From Pogonophryne albipinna (taxonomy: Eukaryota; Chordata; Actinopteri; Perciformes; Artedidraconidae): DNA of 64,000 nt. Position 1 is the first letter of the stretch, and each line of letters begins with the position of its first letter. The translations under genes were made by a program, and so were the position numbers. The notes below the pieces were generated by a model, which saw only the letters and a program-made list of their open reading frames with translations, ran no database searches and was not told where the DNA came from. The stretch lies in the NCBI GenBank assembly GCA_028583405.1, contig JAPTMU010000274.1, positions 124,001 through 188,000 on the forward strand, in the 5' to 3' direction. Positions 1 through 11,698 of this stretch are shown piece after piece.

Positions 1-239
1 TCCCACAAAAACCTCGTTTTTTCCTTTAAAGTCACTAACCGGTACGACTGGCTAGCTTGGGTTTTAGCTAGCAAAACGGAAGTCACATCGACTCCATCGA
101 TCCGTTAGCTAGCTGGCTAGCGTCAGCAGAATATAGGATGAAAATATAGGTTAACAAAATACATATAACAATATTGTTGCCAACAAAGCACACTGACAAT
201 GTACTGTAACTTAAAATTGCTTTTAATTATGTGCTTACC

Positions 240-296
240 TAATGATTGCTTTAAAATATATCCAAATTATCTCCAAGTAGCGCTTTGTTGGCCTCC

Positions 297-330
<34 letters not shown>

Positions 331-389
331 ACTGCGCTGCTGCTGGAGGATTAACAGGAGGGAAGTGAGGGGGTGGGGGAGGATAACAA
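240..389 (-). other. Possible exon with Ala-coding CAG tract
   Basis: On the minus strand a stretch with an acceptor-like ACAG near 389 and a GTAAGC donor at 239 reads Pro-rich then Ala-rich residues (PPPPPHFPP, then about ten Ala from the repeat) and stops 11 bases before the donor. I do not recognise the product. It may be the edge of a gene lying left of the window, or chance. The GCTAGC-rich sequence at 1-130 resembles the upstream regions of other genes in this window. Confidence 0.2.
301..330. repeat. (CTG)10 trinucleotide repeat
   Basis: Ten perfect CTG units, read as CAG on the minus strand. A short interrupted continuation (CTGCTGCTGG) follows after 330. Confidence 0.9.
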
Positions 390-530
390 TTCACTGTTGT
401 ACAAACATTAAATATTACACCATATAAATGGAATACATGGTTAAAGCTACGATGGTTATTATTTGCAATTTGTTTTGTTATTATTATACTACCCATAGCT
501 CGCCTCTTATTCAAATAACTGTTAGAAGCA

Positions 531-1352
531 TCTCACATTAATATAGGTCATTCAGACATTATGGTTAAAAGTACTACTTTTGTAAGGTGTGACTTTTTCA
601 CATAATATGTTTTTTTGTTTATTTTTATACCCATGGCGAGGATATTTCAGAAATAATTTATTTACAATAATTGTGTGTATATCTTAAAATGTATGGTTAA
701 CATGAATGTCCTATCATTATTATTTCTATACATTTGTATACATTTGAATAATATATAATACAGAACAGCAACATAATTGCTTGTCTCTAGGACGAAATAT
801 CTAAATAACTGACATACTATATTATGGGCTGGGGTCCTTTATACCGCACATTTTCTTCCAATGGTCCAATGTAACTTTAAATTTACTCAGGTACTAGTGT
901 TTTACTTGAGTATTTTCTTTTCATGCTACTTCATACTTCTACTCCACCAAATTTGGTTGGCAGTGTTGGCATTTGTTGTCCTCTATCATAATCTATTATG
1001 CAGAAAATTAACTTGTTTGGGTCTCCAGGGCAAACATAGCTGCTGTTGGCCCCTATTAGCAACCCACTGCTTATCTGTGAACTGTGAACATTTTTCCTGC
1101 AATAATAATGTAAATGTCCCCAGGCCTGTTGTTTTGTTTTATTTGTTGGTAACACGATAGACGAAATGTCTCTATAAAATACAAACTACATTTTTAATAT
1201 GCACTTTTTGACGGCAGACATTTGGACTTTCATGTGTTACAATTAACTTTACAATTGTACATTTTAAATGTCTCAGTAAGTCCTGACATAATGACAGTCA
1301 GCAGCCAGGACCCAGAAACTGAGGTAGCCACACTCAAAAAAATGATTTGTTA
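531..1352. other. AT-rich gap with repeat remnant
   Basis: No gene is seen. Positions about 880-955 (tactcaggtactagtg ... tactccacc) resemble the AAGTACTT-rich MITE family found intact at 43.5, 45.5, 49.2 and 50.3 kb and are probably a decayed piece of it. Confidence 0.4.
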
Positions 1353-1590
1353 AACCAACATGATTTAATTACGTGACAAAATTCCACGCAATTACATTAT
1401 GTTACTCTAATTTAAATGAAATATGTACATAATACATGATTCACTGTTGTTAACCCAACACATGTTTATCTCATTCATCCAATGTAAAATTAATACTTCA
1501 GGTTGACATATTTTACTTTAGCTTAACTAACATGTGTTTACCATGTTGGTTCTATTTAATTCAATTGCATGGAATTTTGTCACATAATTA
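1353..1590. repeat. Inverted-repeat element (MITE-like)
   Basis: TAATTACGTGACAAAATTCC at 1366-1385 is matched in inverse at 1571-1590 with one mismatch, and the match continues inward to 1393/1563. AACCAACATG (1353-1362) is also mirrored near 1542-1551. The arms enclose about 170 bp without coding. No target duplication could be set, so the outer ends are uncertain. Confidence 0.5.
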
Positions 1591-1754
1591 TAATATGCTG
1601 ATAACACTAAATTTAGTCTAACAGAACCATTAAGTCACAGAAACACAATTGTGCTAATAAAAAACCTTTATTAGCACAAAATGAGAAGTTAACATTGTCT
1701 CTCTAACATTGACTGATTAAAACACATTATACACATTATAAAACAGAACCTCAC

Positions 1755-1834
1755 AAATGGTATAAAAAAATGTACTTCAAATGGTATAAAAAAAATGTAC
1801 TTCAAATGGTATAAAAAAATGTACTTCAAATGGT
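1755..1834. repeat. 24-bp tandem repeat, about 3.3 copies
   Basis: Unit aaatggtataaaaaaatgta followed by cttc is repeated at 1755, 1779 and 1804, with one extra A in the second copy and a partial fourth copy. It lies in non-coding DNA. Confidence 0.85.
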
Positions 1835-1998
1835 AACAGAAATGTTCCTTAAAATAGCAAATGTCTGAAAACATTAGACATAACTCAAAAACATTCCTAA
1901 CAGAGAACCTTGTTAGGAATGTATACAAGCAAATTACCCTATAAGCCAATTGTCAGGCTTAGACTGTATGAGCTCTTTCTTACTCCACCTGCACAAAG

Positions 1999-2039
1999 TG
2001 AGTGAGTGAGTGAGTGAGTAAGAGAGAGAGTGAGTGAGT
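1999..2039. repeat. GAGT/GA microsatellite
   Basis: A run of gagt units interrupted by gagaga. It abuts the left arm of the foldback element, and GTGAGTGAGTG recurs just after the right arm. Confidence 0.8.
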
Positions 2040-2230
2040 GGCCGTTTCTCAATGTGGAGTACACCTGCTGCAGAGCCACTATTTCAAATGTTCAAGTATA
2101 CTACGTAATCGAGTGGCGCCGAATGCTGGGCATTTAGATGCATTTAAACAGTCCTTCGACGCCACTCGATTACGTAGTATACTTGAAATAGTGGCTCTGC
2201 AGCAGGTGTACTCCACATTGAGAAACGGCC
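2040..2230. mobile_element. Foldback / MITE with about 75-bp arms
   Basis: The arms run inward from 2040 (ggccgtttctcaatgtggag) and from 2230 and are near-perfect reverse complements. The visible differences are an 8-base extra piece in the left arm near 2087-2096 and a C/T change at the arm end. The loop (about 2123-2155) is roughly 33 bp. The element sits inside a GAGT microsatellite, which probably supplied the target site. No coding capacity, so it would be a non-autonomous DNA element whose superfamily I cannot assign. Confidence 0.8.
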
Positions 2231-2940
2231 AGTGTGTGAGTGAGTGATATCCTGGAGGACTCACTCTGCCCCTAGTGGACAGGTGTACTCTCTGCCCATA
2301 ATGCAGGAACCTCAGGTGCATGTAGAAACCTCTGGGGTACATGGGCAGATTCTGGTAGGTACATTTAAAGACTTTGTACATAGAGAACAACAACTATGAC
2401 ATCCAATGTTCCCATTTAAAATAGCAAATGTCTGAAAACACTTAACATAACTGACCCTCAAAAACATTCCTAACAGAGAAAACTGTACAACGTCAGCTAT
2501 TACATTGGGCTCATTGAGCCATTTTGATTTTGAGCGCTTGCACTTTGGTTGAAAGCTTGTTTCCATCCAGGTTCATCAACAACTTTTGGAAGACTTCTAA
2601 GGTGAACTTAAGGTTTGATGGGTAGCTCAGGTTAAGTGCATAAATCAATCCAAACAGCAAGGCACATGCACAGGCCACATTTCCCAGGTCATTCAGAACT
2701 ACTACACCCTCTATGGCAATTCCGATGTCCTCAGGCTTTTCTGTGACATCCACTCCCTCTTTTCGGATGACATAGATTCCCATCACTGTCTCTGCAATCT
2801 TCTTCTTGGCCTCAGCAATGTCACTGCTCTGTGGAACACAAACAGAAAATGATGAAGCTATGCACTGATCAGATTGTAAGGGTCCAAAAAATGTTAACAC
2901 CTTTGAACACTAAGACATCTGCATAATAATGTAGCTAACT

Positions 2941-3180
2941 GGCAAGGGGGTCCTAATTGGTGGAACTGCCGGGGGGGCGGTCCTGCTTGTACATAAAAAG
3001 GGACCATATTTCTTGTTCTGTCTCTCGCTCCCTCATGTGTCTATTTACTGCCCTTCCCAGTCTGTGTATTCGAGTGTTTCGGTGTCGTGTCTATTTTAGT
3101 TTTGTTGTTTAATAAACCATTTTATTTTACTGATGACTCCTTTTTCATGGTCACCACAATAATTTAAACTAGAAATGGTG
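2941..3180 (+). repeat. Possible LTR or retroelement fragment
   Basis: A TATA-like acataaaaag near 2991, followed by a T-rich stretch and aataaacc near 3111, resembles the U3-R-U5 order of a retroelement terminus. No matching ends or target duplication were found. Confidence 0.3.
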
Positions 3181-3479
3181 CAGAGAGCACAGACCTCCGC
3201 CCATGAATGCATTTGTGGCTCTGTGCGCGTGCGTGCGAGCAGGACATGTTTGGTATTACTGCATTTGTTAGGTCGAGAGCTTTATGCCCATATCTGTGAC
3301 CTTCCCACGTTAAGATATGGCCGTTTCAACCCCCATCCCACCGGCCTCTGTGGTGCCCTCCTCGTGTCGCAGCCAGTGGTTCGGTGCACTCCGTGCTCTC
3401 CCCCCACACACCCCAGGCTAAACCTTGTGTCTCTAGTCCCCCCACACAGGGAGCTGTTTTGTTTTAATTTGGGGATCTG

Positions 3480-3650
3480 CCCCGTGATTCGGATCCGCTC
3501 CAAAAATGGGTTCTTCCTTAACCCATGCTACACCCTTCCACTGAGTTTCATGAAAATTGGTCTGGTACTTTTTGTGTAATCCTGCAGACTAACAGACAAA
3601 TCCATACATGCGACCGAAAATATTACTCTCCGCCAAGGTAATGAATTCAA
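3480..3650 (+). repeat. Dispersed repeat tail (tttcatgaaaattggt type)
   Basis: The sequence gagtttcatgaaaattggtc, followed by ...gtaatcctgcagactaacagacaaa...ctccgccaaggtaat, is the tail of a repeat I know from many animal genomes. Its class was not decided. It lies in an intron of the fish-expanded family gene. Confidence 0.45.
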
Positions 3651-3812
3651 AATAAGATTAAAATGACTTACCAAATACTCCCCAACAAGTTTTCCACTGT
3701 CCTCATGGAGGTATGTACAGAGACATTTGAGGATGCACTCCCGTCTTACTTCAATGTCATCACTCTGCAGAAAGGAAGAATAGATAGATCAATTGAAAAT
3801 TAGTGTTGAACC

Positions 3813-4229
3813 TGTCATGCCCTACACCTAGCTCTCCCCTCTGGCTGTCTCGATGAGTGGGCGTGGCTGCAGGCTCCAGTTGGTGCATCCATCAGTGGTC
3901 CATCAACTCTCTTATCACCACCATGCAGTATCAACCCTGGCTTTTCAACCACTCCTCGCCAGATTGTAGTTTGCTACTCTCACTTTAGTTGTGCTGGCTC
4001 TTTTATATTTTGTGTATCTGTGACCTGGTTACTAATAGTGATCTCTGCCTGCCACCTCTGGTTCCTGCCTGCCAGCCTACCTGTTCCCCTACCTGCCAGC
4101 CCCCCCCCCCCCCCCCCCTATCAGCCTGCCTGCCCCACACGTCCTTAGCCACCTGTCCCGGATCTCTCATTAAACCCCATCCAGAGTGCCGTGTCTTGCC
4201 TGCCTGTGTTCCCCAGTCTGACCTTAACA
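3813..4229 (+). mobile_element. Solo LTR with 5-bp target duplication
   Basis: A 417-bp segment starts TGTCATGCCC and ends CCTTAACA (TG...CA). It is flanked by identical GAACC at 3808-3812 and 4230-4234. It holds a (C)n run near 4101-4118 and no coding sequence. This is the footprint of an LTR retrotransposon reduced by recombination between its LTRs. It lies in the intron between exons 4395-4550 and 3672-3764 of the fish-expanded family gene. Confidence 0.8.
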
Positions 4230-5216
4230 GAACCTCTGACATTGCACAACACAGACAACTGAATGGAGACTGGCTCTTACACTATTTCACTAATACTACA
4301 ACCCATACCACATGACAAATAAAATCCATAGGAAATTGTGCTGTTCTGACTGTAAAGATTAAGTTCGATAGATTAATAAAGCAGAATAATTTACCCTATC
4401 CATGACTGCAATGGTGCTCCTGATTTCTTTTCCTGCAGCACCTCCTTTGTTGATGAAGACTTTTACCAGCTGGTCAGAGCACTCATCGAGTTGAGATAGG
4501 AATTTTGATGTCAGAGGGACAGTGGTAATTCGCATGAACTCCCTGTTGATCTGAAAACACATGAAGATGGCAACAAAGTTTACAAAGTAAAATTGGTTAA
4601 CCATTCTCATTTAATCAAAATGTCCAGTGTCAAAATATTAACATATGGTGCAAAATGTAATAGCATATTACTTACTTCACTCATTTCAAACAGAGCCGGC
4701 CATCTGCTTTTAAAATCTGCAACCAGTGGCTTGTCCTGGACAACCTCTTGTCGTCGGTATGAGAAGGTCCTCTCCATTTTTTCCTTCACAACCACCTGGT
4801 TGTTTCTCTTCTGTACCTCAGTCAGCAGTGCAAGTCTTTCATTTTCATTTTAAAGCAGTTTGTGTGTCTTGCTACTTGCTTGAAGAAGCTGTGCTTGGAC
4901 TCAAATCGCATGGTCCATAAACCAAAAAATTTGTATTTATATGAATGAAATATTCTTTCTCTGTTGCAATTGAATTACATGCACACAACTGACAGTGAAA
5001 TGTCGACAATTCTATACACTGCTGTGATGTTTGTTTGGCATGGACTCTGTAAATGTGACTTAAAAGATTGTTCCAAGTCTTAAATGTGCATGGACAAGTG
5101 GCATAGGCGCATGGATATCGAAAATTACGACCATAATGGCCATGTCTTAGTTTGAAATGCTTCAACAACAGGAACCTAGAAGACACTGACGTACCACAAT
5201 CTTTGCAGTTCCACAT

Positions 5217-8200
5217 GTACTGTTGTAATCTGAAAATAAAAGAAAATATTTGTAATATATGTTATGGCAACCACCATAACATAGCCTATATGCGCCTATA
5301 TGTTTTAGTAATTTACTGATGTAAATCAAGCAAAGTCAAGCAGTTCTTAAGATTACAATGTGCACAAACTTCAAACTTGATAACAAAAAAAAAAAAGATG
5401 CTGATTACTTACCACCAGTAAGAAGAGGTTGCCCTGCTGCCAGCAATGTCAAGTCTATGGTTTGTTCCCAGGGCACCTGTGAATAACAGACATGATTAGG
5501 TTAATCTGAAGTAGCATGCCAACTCCAAGTGCAATATAATTTGGGCTAGAACCTATTATTTTAATTGCTAGAATAAATTAGGGTAATCCTATGCCGAATG
5601 TGAATTATGTTTAAGATTTTTTTTACATGTTGAAGTTAAATGCATCAATCTGGTGCACTTTGAGAGCAAAATTAGGAACTAAATCTATGGATACATCTCT
5701 GAACAACACCCATGTGAAACAGTACTGTAAACCAGTAAACCGAATATTCTTCTGTGAGTTTTTGCTTTACGCTGTGCGGAGTGTGCAGGTGCATTGGACA
5801 TACATAACACGGCGCTACAGTTCACGAGCCCGAATCTCTCCCCCCCCGTTGTACAGACCGACGGGTAATAATGGATTTTGACAGAAATGTCAAGATCCAG
5901 CGAAAAAGTCTAGCGCCACCTGTAAACAGATGTACTTTTTCTTTATGTATCTTACTAAGTTGTTTGTTGCTCTTTCCTGGCTGCTAGTTCAGTGAGTTTT
6001 GGTCGCAGTGTTGCTTCTGAAGTGCGCTCCGGCAGCACTACACCCTGCATTCCAGTAGTTATTGCTCCACTAGCCCTTACATACATCTAGTGTTGTATTA
6101 TTAGTTCTAATTGATATAACGTGCAGGCACTATGACATATTTTGATTTGGATAAAAAATGGAAATATGGCGTTAGAGTTCATGGCAGCAAGGCAACGTGC
6201 ACGATATATGCCAAGAAGCTAGCTAGCTAGCTAGCCGCTAGTTGTGAAACACTTTAACATCAATTTAGCTGATTTCACGGGTCAATATTCACGGTAGGTG
6301 TATGATATTACCTCATATACCAACGATGTTTCATATTTGTAGACCTCGTCAATACATTAATTAATCTAGATAGGACTACTTACCATGGGGGTCGTCTCCC
6401 TCGTGTGCTGCGGTCTTCCCTCGTGTGTGCTGCGGTCTTCCTCCGTGGTGTGCCTCGCGCGATAGATTACGACGTCATGCGTCTCAAACTAGCAGGTGTC
6501 ATTAAACCAATGCATTACATTCACGTCAGGTCAAACTAAGTGAATCTTGCTAATTTAAAGGCCATGCTTTTTAGCTGGTATAATTAAATCCAATTATGTT
6601 TCCCCCCTTGCATCAACGTAAACAAATCATGTTAATTTAAAATCACATAGTTATATGTTGGTTCTATTAGATGTAAATATGTTCAGTTCAAAACATATAT
6701 ATTTTTCATCAAACAAACTCAAAATAGATAGACTGGAGTAACTCAGACCTATAATCGTTTTTTTGAGTGCACCTTTCACTGTATTATTTACACCTGTGCC
6801 TCTTTTACTCTGACATGTCAAAGTAATTTATGTAAAAAATGTTTTTGATCATTCAGAAAAAACAATTGACACAGGATCACAAGATAATTTAAAAACAGGA
6901 ATCAAGCTGTTATCATGTTAGTGAATATTGTGCTTTAGTAGGGCATGTTTTCACCCACCTTGGTTGATATTGATCTGTAGTGATGCAAATTATTTACAGG
7001 TTACATGTCTGCAGCTCAAAAAAATATATATAGCAAATTCATATTTTCTGAAACAGATCTGATTGTTTTAGGTGCATACTAGTAAAAATTGCAACATCGG
7101 CACATCCAAATCCGGTTTACACATTTACAATCTATAACATATATAAAATAAGACACCGAAAGGTGCTTTTGATTTATTTATTTTTTGAATGTGTTGTGTT
7201 GAGTACACTTTGTTTATATTGTGGCATTTCTACATTATATCAAGTAAAGGATCTGAGTACTTCCTCTGTGGGTTTAATCCCTACAGTTCAAGTCAGCTAC
7301 ACATACTCATCTTTGTCAGTTGTGCATTTAACAGCAAAACTATTAAGACTGCATGTCAGAAACGTCCATGCTTTCCTGGTAGAGAATGTTATTAGAAAAG
7401 TGATTAAAAGATGCTGATCATTTAAGTAAAGACAGAAAAATAATTTAAATGTTTGACAGTGACGGCTTGGCACAAGCAGAGAGAGATGATCTGCTCTCAG
7501 TTGGTGCAGCGGTGTATTAATAACTGCAGCTCTTACTTACTCTAATCCTGATAAGAGGCTTTCTCAGCATTGCTCAGTTCCTCCTCGTGGAAACCAACTT
7601 AAGCATGATTCCATGAAAACAGTAATACCGCACATTCATCTGTATGTTCAAGTGGCCAGCCTTTCAACCGTGAAAAAAACATGTTTTATTTCTCTGAAAT
7701 CCACAGGCATGATCCTTTTCTGAGAATGAAACCAGTGTGTAAACATATTTCCTACAGTACCATTTTCTTCAACGAACACCCGTTGCTGTTCAGTCTGGTA
7801 ATGATTTGTAAGAAGAGTTATGATGATTTTGTACATAACAAAATACCATAGTCACATTTACCCTGTCTCTTATTATATATTATATAATTACTTTAAAAGG
7901 CCCTCCAGTCTGCATGTCATGTTAGTGTCAGGCTGACCTCACACTATTGGTAACACTATCTTAGAAGTGTACCCTGGACTATTTAAATTCTTGATTATAC
8001 TGTGATAAGATTTGACCATGTCCAATGAAACTACATGTAGCACTGGAAAAAAGTCATATTTAAGATATTTTGTGATAATAATAGTGCCGAAAAAACGTTA
8101 CATGAGACGACTGGTGGCTTATGGTTCATCCGGTTCATTACGTTCATGAAGAGTGCATAAACATTGCTCCATTAAACACACTTTGCAAACGTCAAGTGCC

Positions 8201-8659
8201 GTAAAATGAGCTCCTAAGAGGAAAAACAAAAATAAATCCAAAACATTTGTAATGTAAATCCTACTGGAACAACAAAATTACCAGAAGTCATATCTTAACA
8301 GATTTTAGTTTTTCTTTAATTATTATTGCTAAAATCATGTAAAAAAATTGGAGCCACTCGTCCAAAACCTGCAAAGACATTATGTGAATCTCTTCTTACT
8401 GATAGGAAATGGCACAAATAAATAGAAAAAGCTCACACATTGGCATTTAGATAAAATCAGTTCACAGTTGCTGACACAGACTTATGAAAATAGTAAAAAA
8501 AAAATCTTATCCTAGAGAACAACAGTAGTACAAAGACTTAGCTCGTCATTCATTTCAATTACCTCCATCTGGGTCAATCGCTGTGTGTGTGGTCAACAAG
8601 GAGGGTGACCCTGACCCACGTCCCAGTCTCTGTGTCCTGCACCAGAGAGACAGAGACCC
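5217..8659. other. Intergenic, no gene recognised
   Basis: The interval includes a GC-rich, promoter-like patch with direct repeats (tcgtgtgctgcggtcttcc, 6395-6445) and a GCTA run at 6219-6234. AT-rich DNA with weak inverted repeats follows. The end near 8.0-8.6 kb is probably the cish 3'UTR. No convincing coding or RNA gene was seen. Confidence 0.4.
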
Positions 8660-9580
8660 TCATATGTGGAAAGGATAGTCCTGCAGGTAGTGCAGCAGAG
8701 GCTTCGGGAGTGGCAGATGGTCAGGGCACTTTGTGTGTCTGTTGATTGCGAGGCGCGTCAGGTGCTGTAATGAAGAGAAGGCCTCTGGTTTGTGCAGGGG
8801 GCGCACCAGCTCCAGAGGCACTCCGCTGTCACTGTCTGTGTGCTTGGTGGGGTCAGGCTTTGTTTGTGGATGGATGTCATTAGACCTCTGGCGCTGTTTT
8901 GTGTGTCCGGAGGCTGTGTAGTTCTGTATGAGGCTGAGCACATCTGGGAAGGACTGCAGGTGAGGCAGGCCGGGGGAAATGGAGTCCAGCCAGAAAGAGC
9001 CCCTGCAGTATTTGATGCGAATGCTGGTGGGTCCACAGCGGGTCTTCACTGACAGGGCCAGCATGAACTGAGGGTGACTGCTGTCCCGCATTAGAAATGT
9101 GCCTTCAGACCTTTTTTGGAGAGCTTCCCGAGCTTCATTCGCAGAGATAGAGCCCCAGTACCAGCCTGAATTCAAACAAATAGTTTTAATATCAGCTTTT
9201 TTTTTTTCTTTAACATGAAAGTAGTTTTGGTGAATATATCCATACAAATGGTATTACAAGAGGTGGGGTTTGATTCCTAGATTATTATATTATACCGCAA
9301 AGCCATGGAAATATCTCCCCTCACCTAATGTAATCCATATCAAATAAATAAAACGTATATGTTATAAAAAATTTTTAAAACAGTCACATTTTTTCAATGA
9401 AGTACAATCTGAGTTCAGAGTCGGAGAGGCTGCCGGTGTACCTGAGGTCTGTAGGTACTGGAAGGTGGTGGTGATGCAGCGGAGATCATCTGCTGGGTCA
9501 CAGGGCGGAGGAAAGGGCTGCGGGCGGCAGGAAGCTTGTCGCTCCTCATGATGACAAATAGTCACTGCACGGGCAACCAT
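8660..9580 (-). CDS. cish: Cytokine-inducible SH2-containing protein (SOCS family)
   Basis: CISH binds phosphotyrosines on activated cytokine receptors and recruits an Elongin BC-Cul5 ubiquitin ligase, damping STAT5 signalling. Two coding exons: 9442-9580 (start ATG at 9580, directly after a TTAATCAG acceptor) and 8660-9165; 214 aa. The SH2 domain begins at about residue 46 (SGWYWGSIS) and has the phosphotyrosine pocket motif FLMRDSS. A polar linker (SNDIHPQTKPDPTKH) follows. The C-terminal SOCS box has the BC-box LQHLTRLAINRH and the Cul5-box LPLPKPLLHYL, ending DYPFHI, which is typical of CISH rather than SOCS1-3. The human protein is about 258 aa; this one has a shorter N-terminus. Exon 1 is non-coding, because its ATGs run into stops. 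The teleost a/b copy was not resolved. Confidence 0.93.
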
Positions 9581-10503
9581 TTCTGATTAATAGCAGCCCT
9601 GTTAATACACAGAACATTACCTGTTAGGTATTTAACAGAGATTTCTGTTAAAGCTCTGAACTACTTTAATAGGTCACTGTCCCAAGTAAATCAAGTAAAT
9701 TATATATTTATATAATTTTTAATTCACAGATGTAAAATATAGGTTTGGTTGCTCTTGTCCAAATTGAGCTGACGCGCACAAAAACAACCAACCCCAATTG
9801 GTGAAAGATTCTTGTTAGGTATTTTTAGTAAGTAAAATATCACAGTTTGAAATGACTCTGTATTAAAATGTATAGAAGCTTCAAAATGTCCTTAATTGCT
9901 ATATACTTAAATTATTTAGATGGGCATTATACCCCATTTCCAAATAATATTTCTTATAAAGTTGAATTATAATGCATATTAATGTACGCATAGGTAAGCA
10001 TTATATGAGTATTATATGAGTCAGCTGGTCAATTTGGCTTGATTCTTTTCACTAAATATTTAGCTGGGTTGCTTGTACATTTAACCAAGTGATACATTTA
10101 TATTAAAAAACCTTATCTTTATGCAAATCAATACAACACTTTATGTATTTATTTGTATAATTTATTTTAATTATATTATTCATTAGAATCTGAAAAGTAA
10201 TTAATGACTGAAGTTTTCAGATAAATGAAGTGGTTCCCTCCCAATTGTAGTGGAGTAAAAGTAGCAGACTATTAAAATATTAAATATAATAGTAATGTAT
10301 TGATCTGAGATAATGTAGGCTAGACTACATTAAGTAGACTAGTGAAATAAACAAAAAACACACGACACAGAAAGCCAAAAACAAATTAAAGGGTTAATAA
10401 AGTGTCACAATCATTCAGACATCAGGCAATATCATTGTATATAAATAATGCAATTCTAGATCAAACAGACTTTGGAAATCATGAAATCATTTTTGTATCA
10501 CTC

Positions 10504-10870
10504 TTACCTTAAATCAAAGATTATCATAGAGATCACGACGATTTGAATAAAACTGCCTTGTGGATAAGACAACAGTTTCTCAATTTAAATAATGAACAAA
10601 TGCCGAATAATTTCTGCTGGGGTCGAAAAGATAATATATTCCGTGTTAAAAACCTGCAACAGTCGTCAAAACCGAGAGGATATATCCGTGTGTGAGCTGT
10701 GGTGTGCTGAGAGTGTGTGTGCTGTGAGGACAGAAAACAGCTCGCTTCACTTTGGGACGGACTGGTTCCAGGAATCTGATTCCAAGAAAGGTGTTGTGTT
10801 TCAGCGCCCGCAGTGACAGACAAGCTGCAGCCAGCAGCTCTTCTGATCTCTGTCAATACACACACTGTCA
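10504..10870 (-). other. cish: cish exon 1 (5'UTR) and proximal promoter
   Basis: A GTAAGAG donor reads at 10503-10509 on the minus strand and pairs with the acceptor before 9582. Upstream sequence carries ATATAT-rich TATA-like patches (near 10630 and 10680) below the paired STAT sites. The transcription start was not fixed. None of the ATGs seen here gives a frame that continues into the SH2 frame. Confidence 0.5.
10766..10788 (-). promoter_or_regulatory. Tandem STAT5-type (GAS) sites of cish
   Basis: Two TTCNNNGAA palindromes, TTCCAGGAA (10766-10774) and TTCCAAGAA (10780-10788), lie 14 bp apart start to start, just upstream of the inferred cish first exon. Mammalian CISH promoters are known for clustered STAT5 sites that make the gene cytokine-inducible. 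A conserved feedback loop is inferred. Confidence 0.7.
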
Positions 10871-11698
10871 ACACACTGCACTTCCGGTACGGCTTTCAAA
10901 ATAAGAAACTGGTGACTTTGTTAAGAAAAGCTCTTTGGAGGTCTGGTGTTATAGACAAACCCATCCTAAAGCCTCTTTGAGAAATGAGAGAGCACCTTGG
11001 AAATTTGAGTGTGTCATTACGATGTTTATTTTGTCATGCGATTTATCATGAAGAATTTTGAAATATACTCACCTATTTAAAAAAAGAAATGACTTGCAAT
11101 GACTTTTAAGGCATTGTCTCATTATACAATGTCACGGTTATACACGATAAGACTCAATTTATTAGATAAAGATGTAACTAATGCTGTGGGACATTTGTGT
11201 CAGACTGCATACGTTTGAGCTTGTTGTGCCATACAATATTTATTATTATGTATTATTTATTTTGTAATATTGAACACATTAGGTCTCCATACAAATCTGA
11301 ATTTATTATCACAGTTAATTAATACACTTTATTTTGTGCAGAATTAAATGTGACTGAGTTTTACATATATATTGTTGTTGTTTTCCCTATCACCTGTTAG
11401 TTAACATTTTATTCTGAAGGCCAATAGCCTTGCTTACTTCCGGTAATGTTATAGTTACCTCTGTCTGTTTTGATGCAGTTGCAGGCGTTAAGGTTTTTAA
11501 CGCCACATTTAATCCAATGGAAATGCCGCTTTTCACATTTGCATATCTGTGTACATGTTTAATAATTAGTAATAATGAGTTAATATTTAGCTGTTTTTAT
11601 CATTAACCAAGTTTATTGTGTTTATTATTGTAGAGTAAACCAAACATTGATAAGCACCCAAACACTACTTATTATTTCTCTCTTCTAATAATGTTTTG

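Larger units (their letters stand above)
2511..5216 (-). pseudogene. Fish-expanded C2H2 / SAMD3-like family gene, probably truncated
   Basis: The minus strand holds exons of a family very common in fish, often annotated as uncharacterised or SAMD3-like. A C2H2 exon (4872-5216) opens with MWNCKDCG and has CX2C...H spacings, but runs into a stop soon after HINTNF. Next comes an open segment at 4676-4849 (contains ERTFSYRRQEVV), then exons 4395-4550 (REFMRITTVPLTSKF), 3672-3764 (DDIEVRRECILKCLCTYL) and 2511-2828 (ends KVQALKIKMAQ). These four join in frame with good GT-AG borders. The middle of the usual gene between the finger exon and 4849 is missing, and a TAA lies at 4850-4852. I infer a shortened or decaying copy; the downstream exons look under constraint. 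Exon-like sequences near 5413-5477 and 6384-6470 may be its 5'UTR. Confidence 0.6.

Noticed and set aside
861..1160. Open frame of 99 codons on the plus strand
   Set aside because: It starts inside a remnant of the AAGTACTT MITE and has no protein-like composition.
6500..6775. Second copy of the 1.35-kb inverted-repeat element
   Set aside because: Only an end-like cactcaaaaaaa motif (inverse at about 6758-6771) resembles 1331-1342; the rest did not align by eye.
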